From NCBI GenBank assembly GCA_031289735.1, contig JAITOV010000002.1, forward strand, positions 1 through 41,765: a stretch of DNA of 41,765 bases, written 5' to 3'. A model generated the notes under the pieces. That model was not told the DNA's origin and made no database searches. It was given only the letters and a program-made list of their open reading frames with translations. The stretch is from Peptococcaceae bacterium (GTDB lineage: Bacteria > Bacillota > Desulfitobacteriia > Desulfitobacteriales > Desulfitobacteriaceae). Positions 1 to 10,775 of the stretch are shown piece by piece. The translations under genes were made by a program, and so were the position numbers. Each line of letters opens with the position of its first letter. Position 1 is the stretch's first letter.

Positions 1-2
1 AT

Positions 3-356
3 CTGGGTTTGGGGCCGGGCGCGGTGACTTGTCTGAATGGACAACGACATAAGAACGGGGAGGATATGCGCGCTTATGCCGCGGGCGCTCTGGAGCGAGA
101 GATCGAGCCATTAACCCGGGAGCAGCGCATGACAGAGCGCGTTATCTTGGGCCTGCGTTTAGCTGAAGGGGTGAATCTGGTTGCGTTTGCCCGGGATTTT
201 GGCGTGGAGCTGCACGATGTATATGCGGCGATATTGCCTCGTTATCTGGATCAGGGAGTGTTGAGCGTGCAAGACGGGTCTTTACGTTTAACTGACGCCT
301 ATGCTTTTGTAGCGAATACGGTTCTGGCGGATTTTGTTATCGAGGAGGGTGAATGA
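3..356 (+). CDS. hemW: HemW-like radical SAM heme chaperone (coproporphyrinogen III oxidase-like), C-terminal part; 5' end outside window
   Basis: Open frame continues to window start (LGLGPGAVTCLNGQRHKNGEDMRAY...EPLTREQRMTERVILGLRL), typical HemW C-terminal region; stop overlaps next ATG. Confidence 0.75.
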   Translation: MGLGPGAVTCLNGQRHKNGEDMRAYAAGALEREIEPLTREQRMTERVILGLRLAEGVNLVAFARDFGVELHDVYAAILPRYLDQGVLSVQDGSLRLTDAYAFVANTVLADFVIEEGE

Positions 357-895
357 TGTTTTATACTGCGCGTTATGCATCGCCCGTGGGTTCGCTGATG
401 TTGGCGAGCCATGGGGAAAACCTGGTTGGCTTGTGGTTGGCTGGGCAAAAATATTTTGCCGCCAGTGTGGTGGCGGATAGGACGGAAAAACCTGATTTGC
501 CGATACTTGCGGCGACAATACATTGGCTGGATAGGTATTTCGCCGGGCAAAAACCAGCCGTCTCAGAGTTGTCTTTAGCGCCGCGGGGCGGGGCGTTTCG
601 CCGGGCTGTATGGGATATCCTGGGTGAGATTCCCTATGGAGAGGTCACCACGTATGGCGCGGTCGGCAAGAGGGTGGCTGAGCGTTTGGGCAAAGAGAGA
701 ATGTCCGGCCAAGCGGTCGGCGGGGCTGTGGGGCATAATCCGATCTCGATTATTATTCCCTGCCATCGGGTCGTGGGGGCAAACGGCTCTTTGACCGGGT
801 ATGGTGGGGGGATCGCTAAGAAAATCCAGCTGCTGGAACACGAAGGCGTGGATATGACGGGGTTGTTTACGCCTAAGCGGGGTACGGCGCTTTAA
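353..895 (+). CDS. ogt: methylated-DNA--protein-cysteine S-methyltransferase
   Basis: IPCHRVVGANGSLTGYGGG active-site motif and GEIPYGEVTTYG DNA-binding helix. Confidence 0.92.
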   Translation: MMFYTARYASPVGSLMLASHGENLVGLWLAGQKYFAASVVADRTEKPDLPILAATIHWLDRYFAGQKPAVSELSLAPRGGAFRRAVWDILGEIPYGEVTTYGAVGKRVAERLGKERMSGQAVGGAVGHNPISIIIPCHRVVGANGSLTGYGGGIAKKIQLLEHEGVDMTGLFTPKRGTAL

Positions 896-947
896 ATGGT
901 GGCTATACATATTAAAAAATAAACTCAACTTAAAAGAAGGGAGTATC

Positions 948-976
948 TTGACAAAAAAACACTGTCGTGATAAGGT
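948..976 (+). promoter_or_regulatory. sigma-A-type promoter for the hrcA operon (TTGACA-17-TAAGGT)
   Basis: TTGACA 948-953, 17 nt spacer, TAAGGT 971-976, immediately upstream of CIRCE. Confidence 0.6.
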
Positions 977-987
977 GATATCAAGAA

Positions 988-1014
988 TTAGCACTCATCA
1001 AAAGAGAGTGCTAA
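988..1014. promoter_or_regulatory. CIRCE element (HrcA operator)
   Basis: TTAGCACTC-N9-GAGTGCTAA, perfect 9-9-9 consensus upstream of hrcA. Confidence 0.97.
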
Positions 1015-1051
1015 CAAACCGCCGGAGTTAACTTCATTTCCCGTCGGGCAG

Positions 1052-2098
1052 GTGAACGAAATGCAGCTAGACGAACGAAAAAAGAGAATCTTGTATGCCT
1101 TGATTCAAGACTATGTGGCCACAGCGGAGCCGGTAGGATCGCGAACGATTGCCAGAAAGTTTGACTTAGGAATTTCTTCGGCTACCATCCGCAATGAGAT
1201 GGCGGATCTGGAAGATTTGGGTTTGATCGAACAGCCACATACTTCGGCTGGCCGCATTCCATCGGATGTTGGCTATCGTTACTATGTGGATTGCCTATTA
1301 GAACCCTTGGAATTATCTCGGAAAAATCGGGAGATGATTGAAAGAGAGGCGTTTGGTCAAATTTCGGTGATTGAGGAAGTGATTACCCAGACGGGCAATC
1401 TGCTGTCCAAACTGACGAATCTGACCAGTATTGTTTTGACGCCGAAGAAGGGACCCAGCCGTAGCCATCTGAGTCAGGTGCATTTTTTGCCGTATCAACC
1501 CGGGCAGGCGATCATGGTGGTCGTGCAGGAAAACGGAACGGTGGAAAATCATATTATCGAGGTGGAGGAGAGCGTCACTCAGGATGAATTGCAATTAGCC
1601 GCACAAGTATTAACCTATAAAATGAAAGGTTATTCGCTGGAAGATATTAAAAAGAGTGTGCTGCATGAGATTTATAATGAATTGAACCGACAGAAAAAAT
1701 TGATCGATACGACGTTGGAGATGATGGAGATCTTTTTTAGCGGTGCGCCTGATCATGACAAGGTGTATCTCGGCGGAACCTTGAACATGCTGAATCAGCC
1801 GGAATTTCGCGATTTAGCCAAAGTGAAGGATCTCTTTAAGATATTCGAACAGGATGACAACCTGAAAAAGGTGATCGATCCCAGCCGTAACGGTTTAAGA
1901 GTGACCATCGGCGGAGAAAATAATTTGGCGGGATTGCAAGGTTGCAGTGTGATTTATGCCACCTACCAGGAAAACGGAGAAAATATCGGTTCAATCGGGG
2001 TTCTGGGGCCGACGCGGATGGATTACGCTAGCGCTATGGCCATTGTGGATTATATGACGAAGAAGTTGACGGACATCCTGTCGAAACCGCATCGATGA
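1052..2098 (+). CDS. hrcA: heat-inducible transcription repressor HrcA
   Basis: Family-typical N-terminal wHTH (LDERKKRILYALIQDYVATAEPVGSRTIA), CIRCE upstream, grpE-dnaK downstream; GTG start. Confidence 0.95.
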   Translation: MNEMQLDERKKRILYALIQDYVATAEPVGSRTIARKFDLGISSATIRNEMADLEDLGLIEQPHTSAGRIPSDVGYRYYVDCLLEPLELSRKNREMIEREAFGQISVIEEVITQTGNLLSKLTNLTSIVLTPKKGPSRSHLSQVHFLPYQPGQAIMVVVQENGTVENHIIEVEESVTQDELQLAAQVLTYKMKGYSLEDIKKSVLHEIYNELNRQKKLIDTTLEMMEIFFSGAPDHDKVYLGGTLNMLNQPEFRDLAKVKDLFKIFEQDDNLKKVIDPSRNGLRVTIGGENNLAGLQGCSVIYATYQENGENIGSIGVLGPTRMDYASAMAIVDYMTKKLTDILSKPHR

Positions 2099-2136
2099 TG
2101 AGGGTGCGCAGGATTCTATGGATGAGGTGAGAATGT

Positions 2137-2742
2137 ATGCAGGAACATGACGTGGATCAGAAACAAAAACAGGGATCAGATCAGATCTGGGTGGAAGCCG
2201 AGGCGGCGGACAGCCCGATCAATGACGCCGCAGCCGGCGGAGATAACAGCCTGGATTTGGATGCAGCAGACGATTCGTCCGCTGATCCGGTGCTGAAATT
2301 AGCGCAGATACGTGCCGAGGCTCAGGATTATTTGCAGAATTGGCAGCGCTTGCAGGCGGAATTTGATAATTATCGCAAACGCACACAGCGTGAGCGTGAA
2401 GAATTGTTACGGTATGCTTCGGAACGTTTGGTGAAAACGTTGTTGTCGGTGCTGGACAATTTCGAGCGGGCGCTTACTTCAGCGCAAACACACAGCGATT
2501 TTCAGGGTTTTGCCCAAGGGGTCGAGATGATCTTCCGGCAGTTCTCCGATGTTTTAGCCAAGGAAGGCTTACAGGTGATTGAGACCCAGGGGCAGACGTT
2601 TGACCCGAGTTTACATGAAGCTATATTCAGGGAAGAGTCAGGGACGTATCCGGAAAATACGATCTTAGAAGAAGTACAGAAAGGTTATTTGCTGAAAGAT
2701 AAGGTCATTCGTCACAGTATGGTGAAAGTGTCAGGCGAATGA
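2137..2742 (+). CDS. grpE: nucleotide exchange factor GrpE
   Basis: NYRKRTQREREE...LLSVLDNFERAL and C-terminal EEVQKGYLLKDKVIRHSMVKVS motifs. Confidence 0.95.
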   Translation: MQEHDVDQKQKQGSDQIWVEAEAADSPINDAAAGGDNSLDLDAADDSSADPVLKLAQIRAEAQDYLQNWQRLQAEFDNYRKRTQREREELLRYASERLVKTLLSVLDNFERALTSAQTHSDFQGFAQGVEMIFRQFSDVLAKEGLQVIETQGQTFDPSLHEAIFREESGTYPENTILEEVQKGYLLKDKVIRHSMVKVSGE

Positions 2743-2778
2743 TATAAACGCTAAAAGCTGATTTAAGGAGGAATAAAT

Positions 2779-4605
2779 ATGGGTAAAATTATTGGGATCG
2801 ACTTGGGAACGACGAATTCGTGCGTCGCGGTTATGGAAGGAGGCGAGGCGGTTGTTATTGCGAACGCGGAAGGGAATCGCATCACCCCGTCCGTCGTCGG
2901 ATTTTCTAAAACAGGGGAACGTCTGGTAGGGCAAGTAGCGAAACGTCAAGCGATTTCTAACCCGGATAAGACGATCAGTTCGATCAAACGTCATATGGGT
3001 ACAGATTATAAAGTCAATATCGATGGCAAGGATTACACCCCGCAGGAAATTTCATCCATTATCCTGGGTAAGCTGAAAGCGGATGCCGAGGCTTATTTAG
3101 GACAGACGGTGACGCAAGCGGTGATCACGGTTCCCGCTTATTTCACGGATGCCCAGCGCCAGGCCACGAAAGACGCCGGAACGATTGCCGGATTGGAAGT
3201 GTTGCGTATTATCAATGAGCCCACGTCGGCCGCGCTGGCCTATGGCCTGGATAAACAAGAAGACCAGACGGTGCTGGTATATGACTTGGGCGGCGGTACG
3301 TTCGATGTTTCTGTTCTGGAACTGAGTGAGGGGATCGTACAAGTGAAAGCGACCAGCGGTAATAACCGTCTGGGCGGGGATGACTTTGACCAACGTCTGA
3401 TCGAATATATCGCCGCGGAATTTAAGAAAAGCCACGGTGTGGATTTAACCAAGGATAAGGTCGCCGTGCAACGTTTGAAAGAAGCGGCGGAGAAGGCGAA
3501 GATTGAGCTGTCCGGGATTACCTCAGCGAATATCAACCTGCCGTTTATTACGATGACGGAAGACGGACCGCAACATCTGGATATCAATATTACCCGGGCA
3601 AAATTCGAAGAATTGACGGCTGACCTGGTCGAAGATACGATCGGACCGACGAAACAGGCTTTACAGGACGCCAAACTCAATTGGCAGGATATTCATCAAG
3701 TGATCCTGGTCGGTGGTTCCACGCGGGTACCGGCGGTGCAGGAGGCCATTCGCCAATTAAGCGGCAAAGAACCGCACAAAGGCGTAAATCCAGATGAAGT
3801 CGTCGCCTTGGGCGCGGCGATTCAAGCAGGCGTCTTGGGCGGCGAAGTGAAAGACATCATCCTGGTGGATGTGACGCCGTTATCCCTGGGCATTGAAACG
3901 CTGGGCGGTGTGTTTACTAGGATTATTGACCGCAATACGACCGTGCCTACGACCAAATCACAGGCATTTTCGACGGCAGCGGACAATCAGCCGTCTGTTG
4001 ACATCCATGTCCTTCAGGGTGAACGCGAGATGGCCGCTTATAACAAAACCTTGGGACGTTTTCAACTTGCTGGGATCTCTCCGGCGCCGCGCGGCATTCC
4101 GCAGATCGAGGTAACTTTCGATATTGACCGCAATGGGATCGTCCATGTGTCGGCGAAAGACAAGGCGACCGGCAATGAACAGAAAGTGACGATCACTTCT
4201 TCCGGCGGTTTAAGCAAGGAAGAAATCGAACAGATGAAAAAAGACGCTGAACTGCATGCGGAAGAAGATAAGCAGCGGCGTGAATTCGTCGATGTCAAGA
4301 ACGAAGCGGATTCTTTGGTGTATCAAACGGAAAAGACACTCAAGGATTTCGAGGGCAAGGGCGACGCCGCGGAAGTGGAATCGATCAAGCAAGCGATTGA
4401 AGAATTGCAGCAAGCCGCCGCAGGCGAAGATGTCCAGGCAATGAAGAATAAGATCGAAGCCGTGACCAAAGTCTTACACCCTTACGTTGAAAAGATGTAT
4501 CAACAGCAGGCGGCGCAGGGTCAAGAGGCGGCGCCCGAAGAGAGCGAACAAAAAAAGGATGACAATGTCGTTGATGCGGAATATACTGAAGTAGACAAAG
4601 AGTAA
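2779..4605 (+). CDS. dnaK: molecular chaperone DnaK (Hsp70)
   Basis: [35 protein letters not shown], full-length 608 aa. Confidence 0.98.
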   Translation: MGKIIGIDLGTTNSCVAVMEGGEAVVIANAEGNRITPSVVGFSKTGERLVGQVAKRQAISNPDKTISSIKRHMGTDYKVNIDGKDYTPQEISSIILGKLKADAEAYLGQTVTQAVITVPAYFTDAQRQATKDAGTIAGLEVLRIINEPTSAALAYGLDKQEDQTVLVYDLGGGTFDVSVLELSEGIVQVKATSGNNRLGGDDFDQRLIEYIAAEFKKSHGVDLTKDKVAVQRLKEAAEKAKIELSGITSANINLPFITMTEDGPQHLDINITRAKFEELTADLVEDTIGPTKQALQDAKLNWQDIHQVILVGGSTRVPAVQEAIRQLSGKEPHKGVNPDEVVALGAAIQAGVLGGEVKDIILVDVTPLSLGIETLGGVFTRIIDRNTTVPTTKSQAFSTAADNQPSVDIHVLQGEREMAAYNKTLGRFQLAGISPAPRGIPQIEVTFDIDRNGIVHVSAKDKATGNEQKVTITSSGGLSKEEIEQMKKDAELHAEEDKQRREFVDVKNEADSLVYQTEKTLKDFEGKGDAAEVESIKQAIEELQQAAAGEDVQAMKNKIEAVTKVLHPYVEKMYQQQAAQGQEAAPEESEQKKDDNVVDAEYTEVDKE

Positions 4606-4646
4606 ATAAAGAATGTAGGAGTCTTTCCGCTGGGAAAGAGGAAAAG

Positions 4647-5792
4647 ATGAAGCGAGATTATTATGAAGTGCTAGGGGTGCCGAAAACGGCCGATGAACAG
4701 GAGATTAAGCAAGCGTATAGAAAGTTAGCGCGGCAATATCATCCTGATGTGAACCCCGGAGACAAAGAGGCGGAAGAAAAATTCAAAGAAGCCACGGAGG
4801 CCTTTGATGTCCTGAATGACGACCAGAAGCGCTCGCGCTATGATCAGTTCGGGCATGCCGGGGTAGATCCGCAGGCAGGCGGAGGATTCGGCGGTTTTGG
4901 CGGAGCTGGCTTTGACTTCGGCGGCGGAATCAGCGATATCTTTGAGATGTTTTTCGGAGGTACGGGTGGCGCGCAGCGCCGCAGCGGTCCTCAGCGCGGC
5001 AATGATCTGCGCTATAATATGTCCCTGAAATTTGAAGAAGCGGTCTTCGGTACGAAGAAAGAAATCCAGGTGCCGCGCTTTGAGACCTGCCCAGAATGTC
5101 AGGGGTCAGGCGCTCAGGCGGGGACACAACCGGAGACCTGTTCACAGTGCAAAGGGACGGGTCAGGCGACCAGTGTACAGCGTACGCCATTCGGTCAAAT
5201 TCAGACCTCGCATACGTGTCCGGCTTGCCAGGGCCGGGGCGCGACGATTAAAAGCCCCTGTAAAGAGTGTAATGGCCAAGGAAAAGTGCGCAAGGTCAAG
5301 ACCTTGCAGATAGCGATCCCCCAAGGTTCAGAGAACGGCTTAAACCTGCGTTTGAGCGGGGATGGCGAAGCGGGGGAGCGTGGTGGTCCGCCGGGAGATC
5401 TGTATGTAGTGCTCCATGTCAAACCGCATAAGATCTTTGAGCGGGATGGTAACGATCTTTTCTGCGAATATCCGATCAGTATTGTCCAAGCGACATTAGG
5501 AGCGGAGATTGATATCCCGGTGTTGGAAGGCGGTACAGAAAAATTAAAAATTCCGGAAGGAACGCAAACTTCCACGGTGCTGCACTTGAGAAACAAAGGG
5601 GTTCCCCATCGTCGGGGAAACGGGCGTGGGGATTTACATGTTCAGGTCGTCGTGATGACGCCGGCCAAACTGAACGACAAACAAAAACAATTACTGCGTG
5701 ACTTTGGCAATAGTGTTTCGGAACAGCAACAGATGGGCTCGAAAACCCTGTTTGCCAAGATCAAAGACAACATACGCGATGTGATGGGGTAA
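4647..5792 (+). CDS. dnaJ: molecular chaperone DnaJ
   Basis: J domain with HPD, G/F-rich linker, four CxxCxGxG-type zinc motifs. Confidence 0.98.
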   Translation: MKRDYYEVLGVPKTADEQEIKQAYRKLARQYHPDVNPGDKEAEEKFKEATEAFDVLNDDQKRSRYDQFGHAGVDPQAGGGFGGFGGAGFDFGGGISDIFEMFFGGTGGAQRRSGPQRGNDLRYNMSLKFEEAVFGTKKEIQVPRFETCPECQGSGAQAGTQPETCSQCKGTGQATSVQRTPFGQIQTSHTCPACQGRGATIKSPCKECNGQGKVRKVKTLQIAIPQGSENGLNLRLSGDGEAGERGGPPGDLYVVLHVKPHKIFERDGNDLFCEYPISIVQATLGAEIDIPVLEGGTEKLKIPEGTQTSTVLHLRNKGVPHRRGNGRGDLHVQVVVMTPAKLNDKQKQLLRDFGNSVSEQQQMGSKTLFAKIKDNIRDVMG

Positions 5793-5798
5793 TACGAT

Positions 5799-6734
5799 AT
5801 GGATTGGCAAGAAATTGCGGTAACGGTGACGCCGGAAGGGGAAGAAGCCGTTGCCGATCTTTTTTATCAATTGGGCTGTCCGGGCGTGAGTATAGACGAT
5901 CTGGACTTGCTGGCGGACTATATTGAATCCGGAATGTGGGATTATCATGCGTTTGGAGAAGTGGACGTAACGGGGACTTCCGTAGTCAAAGGCTATTTCC
6001 GGGAAGACGACGAGCTGCCGGACAAATTGCAGGCATTAGAAGCAGGACTTCTGGCACTCTTGGAACGCTTTCCCTCGTGGGGATTGCAGGTGCAGGGTTT
6101 GACTGTGCAAGACCAGGATTGGGAAATGGCTTGGCAAGCTTATTATAAACCGCAGCGCTGGGGCCGCTTTGTTATCTGTCCGACCTGGGAGACGATTGAG
6201 CCCAAGCCGGAAGACCTAGTGTTGGAGCTGGATCCGGGCATGGCTTTCGGTACCGGTGCGCATCCGACCACCCGGCTCTGTCTGAAGGCGTTAGAAGCGA
6301 CGGTGCGCCCGGGTATGCGCGTGTTTGATATCGGGACAGGTTCGGGAATTCTGGCGATCGCTGCGGCTAAGCTGGGCGCCGAAGTGGAAGCGGTGGATCT
6401 GGATGAGGCGGCGGTGGTTATCGCTCAGGAGAACGTAGCGCGCAATCATGTCCAGGATCGGGTACGGGTCAGCCGCTCGGATCTGGCTGTGTCATTGACG
6501 GGTCAAGCGGACGTGATCATAGGTAATCTGGTGGCGGATGTGATTCTGGCCTTGATACCGGATCTGGCGCGGGTAGGGAAACCGAGCGGTTATGTTATCG
6601 TTAGCGGCGTGATTGAAGGGCGGCAGGATGAAGTCGCGGAGGCTTTCGGGCAAGCCGGATTTCGCCTAATAACGCAAGAAGAGGAAGCGAGCTGGTTCTG
6701 CTTTTGCACACGAGCGGATAGGGGTGGGGAGTAG
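5799..6734 (+). CDS. prmA: ribosomal protein L11 methyltransferase
   Basis: LDPGMAFGTGAHPTTRLCL and VFDIGTGSGILAIAAAKLGA motifs; location after dnaJ. Confidence 0.95.
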   Translation: MDWQEIAVTVTPEGEEAVADLFYQLGCPGVSIDDLDLLADYIESGMWDYHAFGEVDVTGTSVVKGYFREDDELPDKLQALEAGLLALLERFPSWGLQVQGLTVQDQDWEMAWQAYYKPQRWGRFVICPTWETIEPKPEDLVLELDPGMAFGTGAHPTTRLCLKALEATVRPGMRVFDIGTGSGILAIAAAKLGAEVEAVDLDEAAVVIAQENVARNHVQDRVRVSRSDLAVSLTGQADVIIGNLVADVILALIPDLARVGKPSGYVIVSGVIEGRQDEVAEAFGQAGFRLITQEEEASWFCFCTRADRGGE

Positions 6735-7471
6735 TGCATCGTTTCCGTATCAGCACGCTGGAAGAAGGCGTGTTTCGTCTGTGCGGTCCGGAGCGTGATC
6801 ATCTGGCCCAGGTCTTGCGTTTGCGCCCCGGTGACATCGTTGGGGGGTTTGATAACAGCGGGCAGGAATGGCTGGGCCGGATCGAACAAATTGGAGAAAC
6901 AAGCGTTGCTTGCCGGATCCTCTCTGTCCATCGGCCGGATGTCGAAGCGCGTACGCAGGTATACCTGGTCGTAGGTTTGACGAAAGGGGAAAAGATGGAG
7001 TGGGTCATCCAGAAAGGCACGGAATTAGGCATGGCAGGGCTGCTGCCACTGCGCGCCAAACGTTCTGTGCCGCACCTGGAAGGTCAAAAAGCCGCTGAAC
7101 GGATCAGTCGCTGGCAAAGAATCGCCGCAGAAGCCACGAAGCAGTCCAGAAGGGTACAGGAACCCCAGATAGCGCCGGTCTGCGCTTGGTCAGAGATCCG
7201 GGATCACTTACCGCCGGACACCCAATATGTACTGCCGTATGAAGGTGAACAAACCCGGCGTTTACGCCACGTCATCCCCTCGCTGGATCCTGCCGGCCCT
7301 GTGGCTGTCATCATCGGCCCGGAGGGCGGCTTCGAGGAAGCGGAAGCCACTTGGGCGGAACAGCATCTGCGCGCCCAAAAGATTTCTCTCGGTAAGCGAA
7401 TTCTACGCGCCGAAACAGCCGCGATCACCTCGCTGACCCTCATCCTGTCCCACTACGGCGATATCGGCTAA
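6734..7471 (+). CDS. rsmE: 16S rRNA (uracil1498-N3)-methyltransferase
   Basis: IIGPEGGFEEAEATWAE and LGKRILRAETAAITSL motifs; GTG start overlapping prmA stop. Confidence 0.93.
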   Translation: MHRFRISTLEEGVFRLCGPERDHLAQVLRLRPGDIVGGFDNSGQEWLGRIEQIGETSVACRILSVHRPDVEARTQVYLVVGLTKGEKMEWVIQKGTELGMAGLLPLRAKRSVPHLEGQKAAERISRWQRIAAEATKQSRRVQEPQIAPVCAWSEIRDHLPPDTQYVLPYEGEQTRRLRHVIPSLDPAGPVAVIIGPEGGFEEAEATWAEQHLRAQKISLGKRILRAETAAITSLTLILSHYGDIG

Positions 7472-7508
7472 CCGCCAGCAGCCAGGCCATCACGAACAGG
7501 AGGAAAAT

Positions 7509-8801
7509 ATGAACACTCCCCCAAAGGTCGCCTTGACGACTCTGGGCTGCAAAGTAAATCAGACAGAAAGCGAAGCCATCGCCCAGTTGTTCCGCGAGGC
7601 TGGCTACCGCATCATCCAGCCCGGCGAACAGCCGGACGTCGTTGTAGTGAATACCTGTTCCGTGACCGATACCGGCGACAGAAAATCGCGCCAAAGGATC
7701 CGGCGCATGATCCGCGCTTATCCGGACAGCCTGACCGTCGTCATGGGTTGCTATGCCCAGGCCTGCCCGCAGGAAATCATGGGGATCGAAGGAGTAGACT
7801 TGGTCATTGGGACGCAAGGCCGGTCGCAGATTCTAGCCCTGATCGACAAGGTAAAAGCTGAGCGCCAAGCTTGCCAGGTGGTTCTGCCGGCGCGTCAAGC
7901 GCGTGAATTTGAAGAATTACCGTTGTTATGGCAAGAAAGCCGTACCCGGGCGACCATTAAAATCCAAGACGGTTGTAATCAGTTTTGTACATACTGCCTG
8001 ATTCCCTATGTACGCGGCCCTAATCGCAGTCGTGATCCGCAGCGCGTCTTGGCGGAAATCGCCCAGATAGCGGCAGCCGGATATGGAGAGATCGTTCTGA
8101 CGGGTATTCATACCGGCGCATATGGCCAAGACCTGGAGCAAGCGTGGGATCTGGCCCGTTTGATTCAAGAAAGTTCCGCGGTGTCCGGGTTGCGCCGTTT
8201 ACGTCTCGGCTCGATCGAGCCGATGGAGTTTACCTCGCGCCTCCTGGATACAATCGCTGCGACCCCGTTGGTCTGCCCGCACCTGCATATCCCTTTGCAG
8301 AGCGGCAGTGACGCGGTTTTGGCCAGGATGAAGCGACCGTATAGATTGCGTGACTACGCACAATTATTGGACAAACTATATGTCATGAACCCGGAATTAT
8401 CCGTAAGCACAGATATTATCACCGGTTTCCCGGGTGAGAGCGCGACGGATCACGCCCATACGTTGGCGTTTCTCCAAGATTGCCGCTTCTCGGGGATGCA
8501 TGTCTTCCCTTACTCCAAACGCCAGGGTACCCCGGCAGCCGCTTTCCCGGATCAGATCAGTAAAAGCGACAAAGAACGCAGGAGCGGAGAACTGTTGCGC
8601 TTAGATCAGGAACTCAAGCGCGCTTATCGCCGGCAATTTATCGGCCGGGAAGCGGAAATTCTCGTCGAACGCGTATCCGATAGCGCAGCTTTGGGCCATA
8701 CGCCGCATTATCTGGCGGTTCGTTTCCCGGTAAAGCCGGAACAAACTTTGACGGGAGGGAGTTTTACCCGTATAATCTTGACAGAAGAATATTTCGTTTG
8801 A
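7509..8801 (+). CDS. mtaB: tRNA (t6A37) methylthiotransferase MtaB
   Basis: TLGCKVNQTESEAI, radical SAM CNQFCTYCLIPYVRG. Confidence 0.94.
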   Translation: MNTPPKVALTTLGCKVNQTESEAIAQLFREAGYRIIQPGEQPDVVVVNTCSVTDTGDRKSRQRIRRMIRAYPDSLTVVMGCYAQACPQEIMGIEGVDLVIGTQGRSQILALIDKVKAERQACQVVLPARQAREFEELPLLWQESRTRATIKIQDGCNQFCTYCLIPYVRGPNRSRDPQRVLAEIAQIAAAGYGEIVLTGIHTGAYGQDLEQAWDLARLIQESSAVSGLRRLRLGSIEPMEFTSRLLDTIAATPLVCPHLHIPLQSGSDAVLARMKRPYRLRDYAQLLDKLYVMNPELSVSTDIITGFPGESATDHAHTLAFLQDCRFSGMHVFPYSKRQGTPAAAFPDQISKSDKERRSGELLRLDQELKRAYRRQFIGREAEILVERVSDSAALGHTPHYLAVRFPVKPEQTLTGGSFTRIILTEEYFV

Positions 8802-8833
8802 TCCGCTAAAGAACATCAAGGGAGGAAACCGCT

Positions 8834-9178
8834 ATGTCGGATTGCCTGTTCTGTAAAATCATCGTCGGTGAGCTTCCGAGCACGAAAGTGTATGAGGATG
8901 AACAAATCGTAGCTATTAATGACCTCTATCCTCTGGCGCCGGTACATATCCTGGTTGTTCCGAAGAAGCATATCCCGAGTTTGAATGAGATAGCAGAAGA
9001 GGATCTGCCCATGTTGGGACACATCCTCAAGATCACCAAAGAACTGGCCGCAGAGGCGCAGATTGCCGAATCGGGTTATCGCGTGGTAACGAATATCGGT
9101 AAAGACGGCGCCCAAGCGGTGCAACATCTGCATTTCCATATCATGGGCGGGAAACCACTGGGCGCCAAACTGGGTTAA
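8834..9178 (+). CDS. HIT family protein (histidine triad nucleotide-binding)
   Basis: CLFCKIIVGELPSTKVYED and QHLHFHIMGG histidine triad. Confidence 0.94.
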   Translation: MSDCLFCKIIVGELPSTKVYEDEQIVAINDLYPLAPVHILVVPKKHIPSLNEIAEEDLPMLGHILKITKELAAEAQIAESGYRVVTNIGKDGAQAVQHLHFHIMGGKPLGAKLG

Positions 9179-9240
9179 GCGCACGTAGTATATGAGCGCA
9201 TAATTTTTCTGATTTGAGCTTGGATTGCCTGAGGCTTAAC

Positions 9241-9270
9241 TTGACTTGAACTAACCGTATCCAGTATAAT
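9241..9270 (+). promoter_or_regulatory. sigma-A-type promoter upstream of rpsU
   Basis: TTGACT 9241-9246, 18 nt spacer, TATAAT 9265-9270. Confidence 0.6.
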
Positions 9271-9342
9271 CAAATAGATAAAAATCTTTTTTTAGTTGAA
9301 TGCAGTACCAGTTGATGATCCAGTGGAGGGAGGGATGAGAAT

Positions 9343-9519
9343 ATGAGCGAGGTAAAGGTTGGAAAAAACGAATCCCTAGATAGTGCACTCCGCCGGTTCA
9401 AACGTACTTGTCAACGTTCGGGCGTTTTGTCTGAAGTTCGCAAGCATGAACACTATGAGAAACCTAGCGTGCGTAAGAAAAAGAAATCCGAAGCAGCGCG
9501 CAAACGTAAATTCAAGTAG
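9343..9519 (+). CDS. rpsU: 30S ribosomal protein S21 (58 aa; below the ORF-track cutoff)
   Basis: Translated by eye: [59 protein letters not shown]21 signature; GGAGGGAGGG SD upstream. Confidence 0.96.
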   Translation: MSEVKVGKNESLDSALRRFKRTCQRSGVLSEVRKHEHYEKPSVRKKKKSEAARKRKFK

Positions 9520-9990
9520 ATGGGGAGTGTCTCTTGCGTGTCCCTGAAGGATCAGCTTTTTGAGGATATGAAGAATGCCATGAAGGCCAAAGAAGCGGGA
9601 AAGTTACGTCTTTCTGTGATTCGCATGGCCCGGGCTGCTATAAAAAATGCGGAAATCGATAAACGGCAGGAGTTTGAAGATGCGCAAGTAGTGGAGATTT
9701 TGGCGCGTGAAGTGAAAATGCGGCGCGACGCGATCATTGAATTCACGAAAGTGGATCGTGCAGATCAAGTGAAAAAACTGGAAGAGGAAATTTCTGTTTT
9801 GTTGACATATCTCCCGCGGCAGCTTACGGAAGAAGAGATTCGTCAATTGACCAAGGAAACGATCCAGGCGCTAGGGGCGCAGAGTCTCAAGGATCTGGGC
9901 AAGGTCATGGGCGCGATGACCCCAAAGACGAAAGGTCGCGCGGATGGAAAAGTAGTCAATCAGATTGTACGCGAATTTTTGGGGAGTTAA
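9520..9990 (+). CDS. GatB/YqeY domain-containing protein (true start may be the GTG at 9538)
   Basis: SLKDQLFEDMKNAMKAKEAGKLRLSVIRMARAAIKNAEIDKR, YLPRQLTEEEI; rpsU-yqeY context. Confidence 0.92.
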   Translation: MGSVSCVSLKDQLFEDMKNAMKAKEAGKLRLSVIRMARAAIKNAEIDKRQEFEDAQVVEILAREVKMRRDAIIEFTKVDRADQVKKLEEEISVLLTYLPRQLTEEEIRQLTKETIQALGAQSLKDLGKVMGAMTPKTKGRADGKVVNQIVREFLGS

Positions 9991-10047
9991 TTACGGTCAG
10001 TAACCGGAAATGACGAACATACGCGTGAAAAGAAAAAGTATCACAGC

Positions 10048-10091
10048 GCTGTTATCTCAGAGAGAAGCATTTAGAGATAACAGCTTTTTTA
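10048..10091 (+). terminator. intrinsic terminator downstream of yqeY
   Basis: Perfect 11-bp stem GCTGTTATCTC / GAGATAACAGC followed by TTTTTT. Confidence 0.85.
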
Positions 10092-10189
10092 CGTTAACTG
10101 CTATCAAGGCATTTAGCTATTTTTACCATCCCATGATATACTTGTCTCATGGAACCGTTAAACATGAAGGCAATGAAAGGACGATTTAC

Positions 10190-10723
10190 ATGAATGATAT
10201 GCATTACATCGAACAACCGTCACAGTTTACCTGGGAGCAATTAGGCAACATAGAAGTAGGCAGAAGAACCCTGGGCAAGGATATGCCGGTATTGGTATAT
10301 CGGTTGTTTCAATATACGTTAAAAGATGTTCTAACCAGAATATACAATGCTGATACAGCCGCAGACTTGTTTCGGGCAGCCGGTCATCTGGCCGGCTTGG
10401 AAATCGCGAAAAATATCCTGGATCTCTCTGGGGATTTTGCCCATTTCATCGCGCATTTACAGAACCAACTGATTGATTTAAAAATCGGTATTCTGCAGAT
10501 TGAACAAGCGAACTTGGATAGTTTAACCTTTACCTTAACCGTTTCGGAGGATTTAGATTGTTCCGGCTTACCCATCATGGAGGATACGGTTTGCGATTAT
10601 GATGAGGGATTTATTGCCGGCATCCTTGAAGCTTATACAGGGAAGGCGTTCAATGTGCAAGAAATTGATTGTTGGGCTATCGGTGGCCGCACTTGCCGGT
10701 TTACGGCTAAAGGGATGGAATGA
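10190..10723 (+). CDS. V4R (4-vinyl reductase) domain sensor-like protein
   Basis: C-terminal CDYDEGFIAGILEAYTGKAFNVQEIDCWAIGGRTCRFTAKG is V4R-like; start moved from 10010 to ATG 10190 because the upstream part overlaps the terminator. Confidence 0.7.
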   Translation: MNDMHYIEQPSQFTWEQLGNIEVGRRTLGKDMPVLVYRLFQYTLKDVLTRIYNADTAADLFRAAGHLAGLEIAKNILDLSGDFAHFIAHLQNQLIDLKIGILQIEQANLDSLTFTLTVSEDLDCSGLPIMEDTVCDYDEGFIAGILEAYTGKAFNVQEIDCWAIGGRTCRFTAKGME

Positions 10724-10775
10724 GTTAGGGTCAATATTTAGGGAAATTTGCCGATAAGATTCTTGAGGTAAATGA

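Noticed and set aside
2731-4444. Numerous antisense ORFs over dnaK (e.g. 3097-3435, 3240-3680)
   Set aside because: Shadow ORFs of a highly conserved gene; low-complexity translations with no family signatures.
10010-10189. N-terminal extension of the V4R-domain ORF
   Set aside because: Overlaps the yqeY terminator hairpin; ATG 10190 is preceded by a better SD and promoter-like region.
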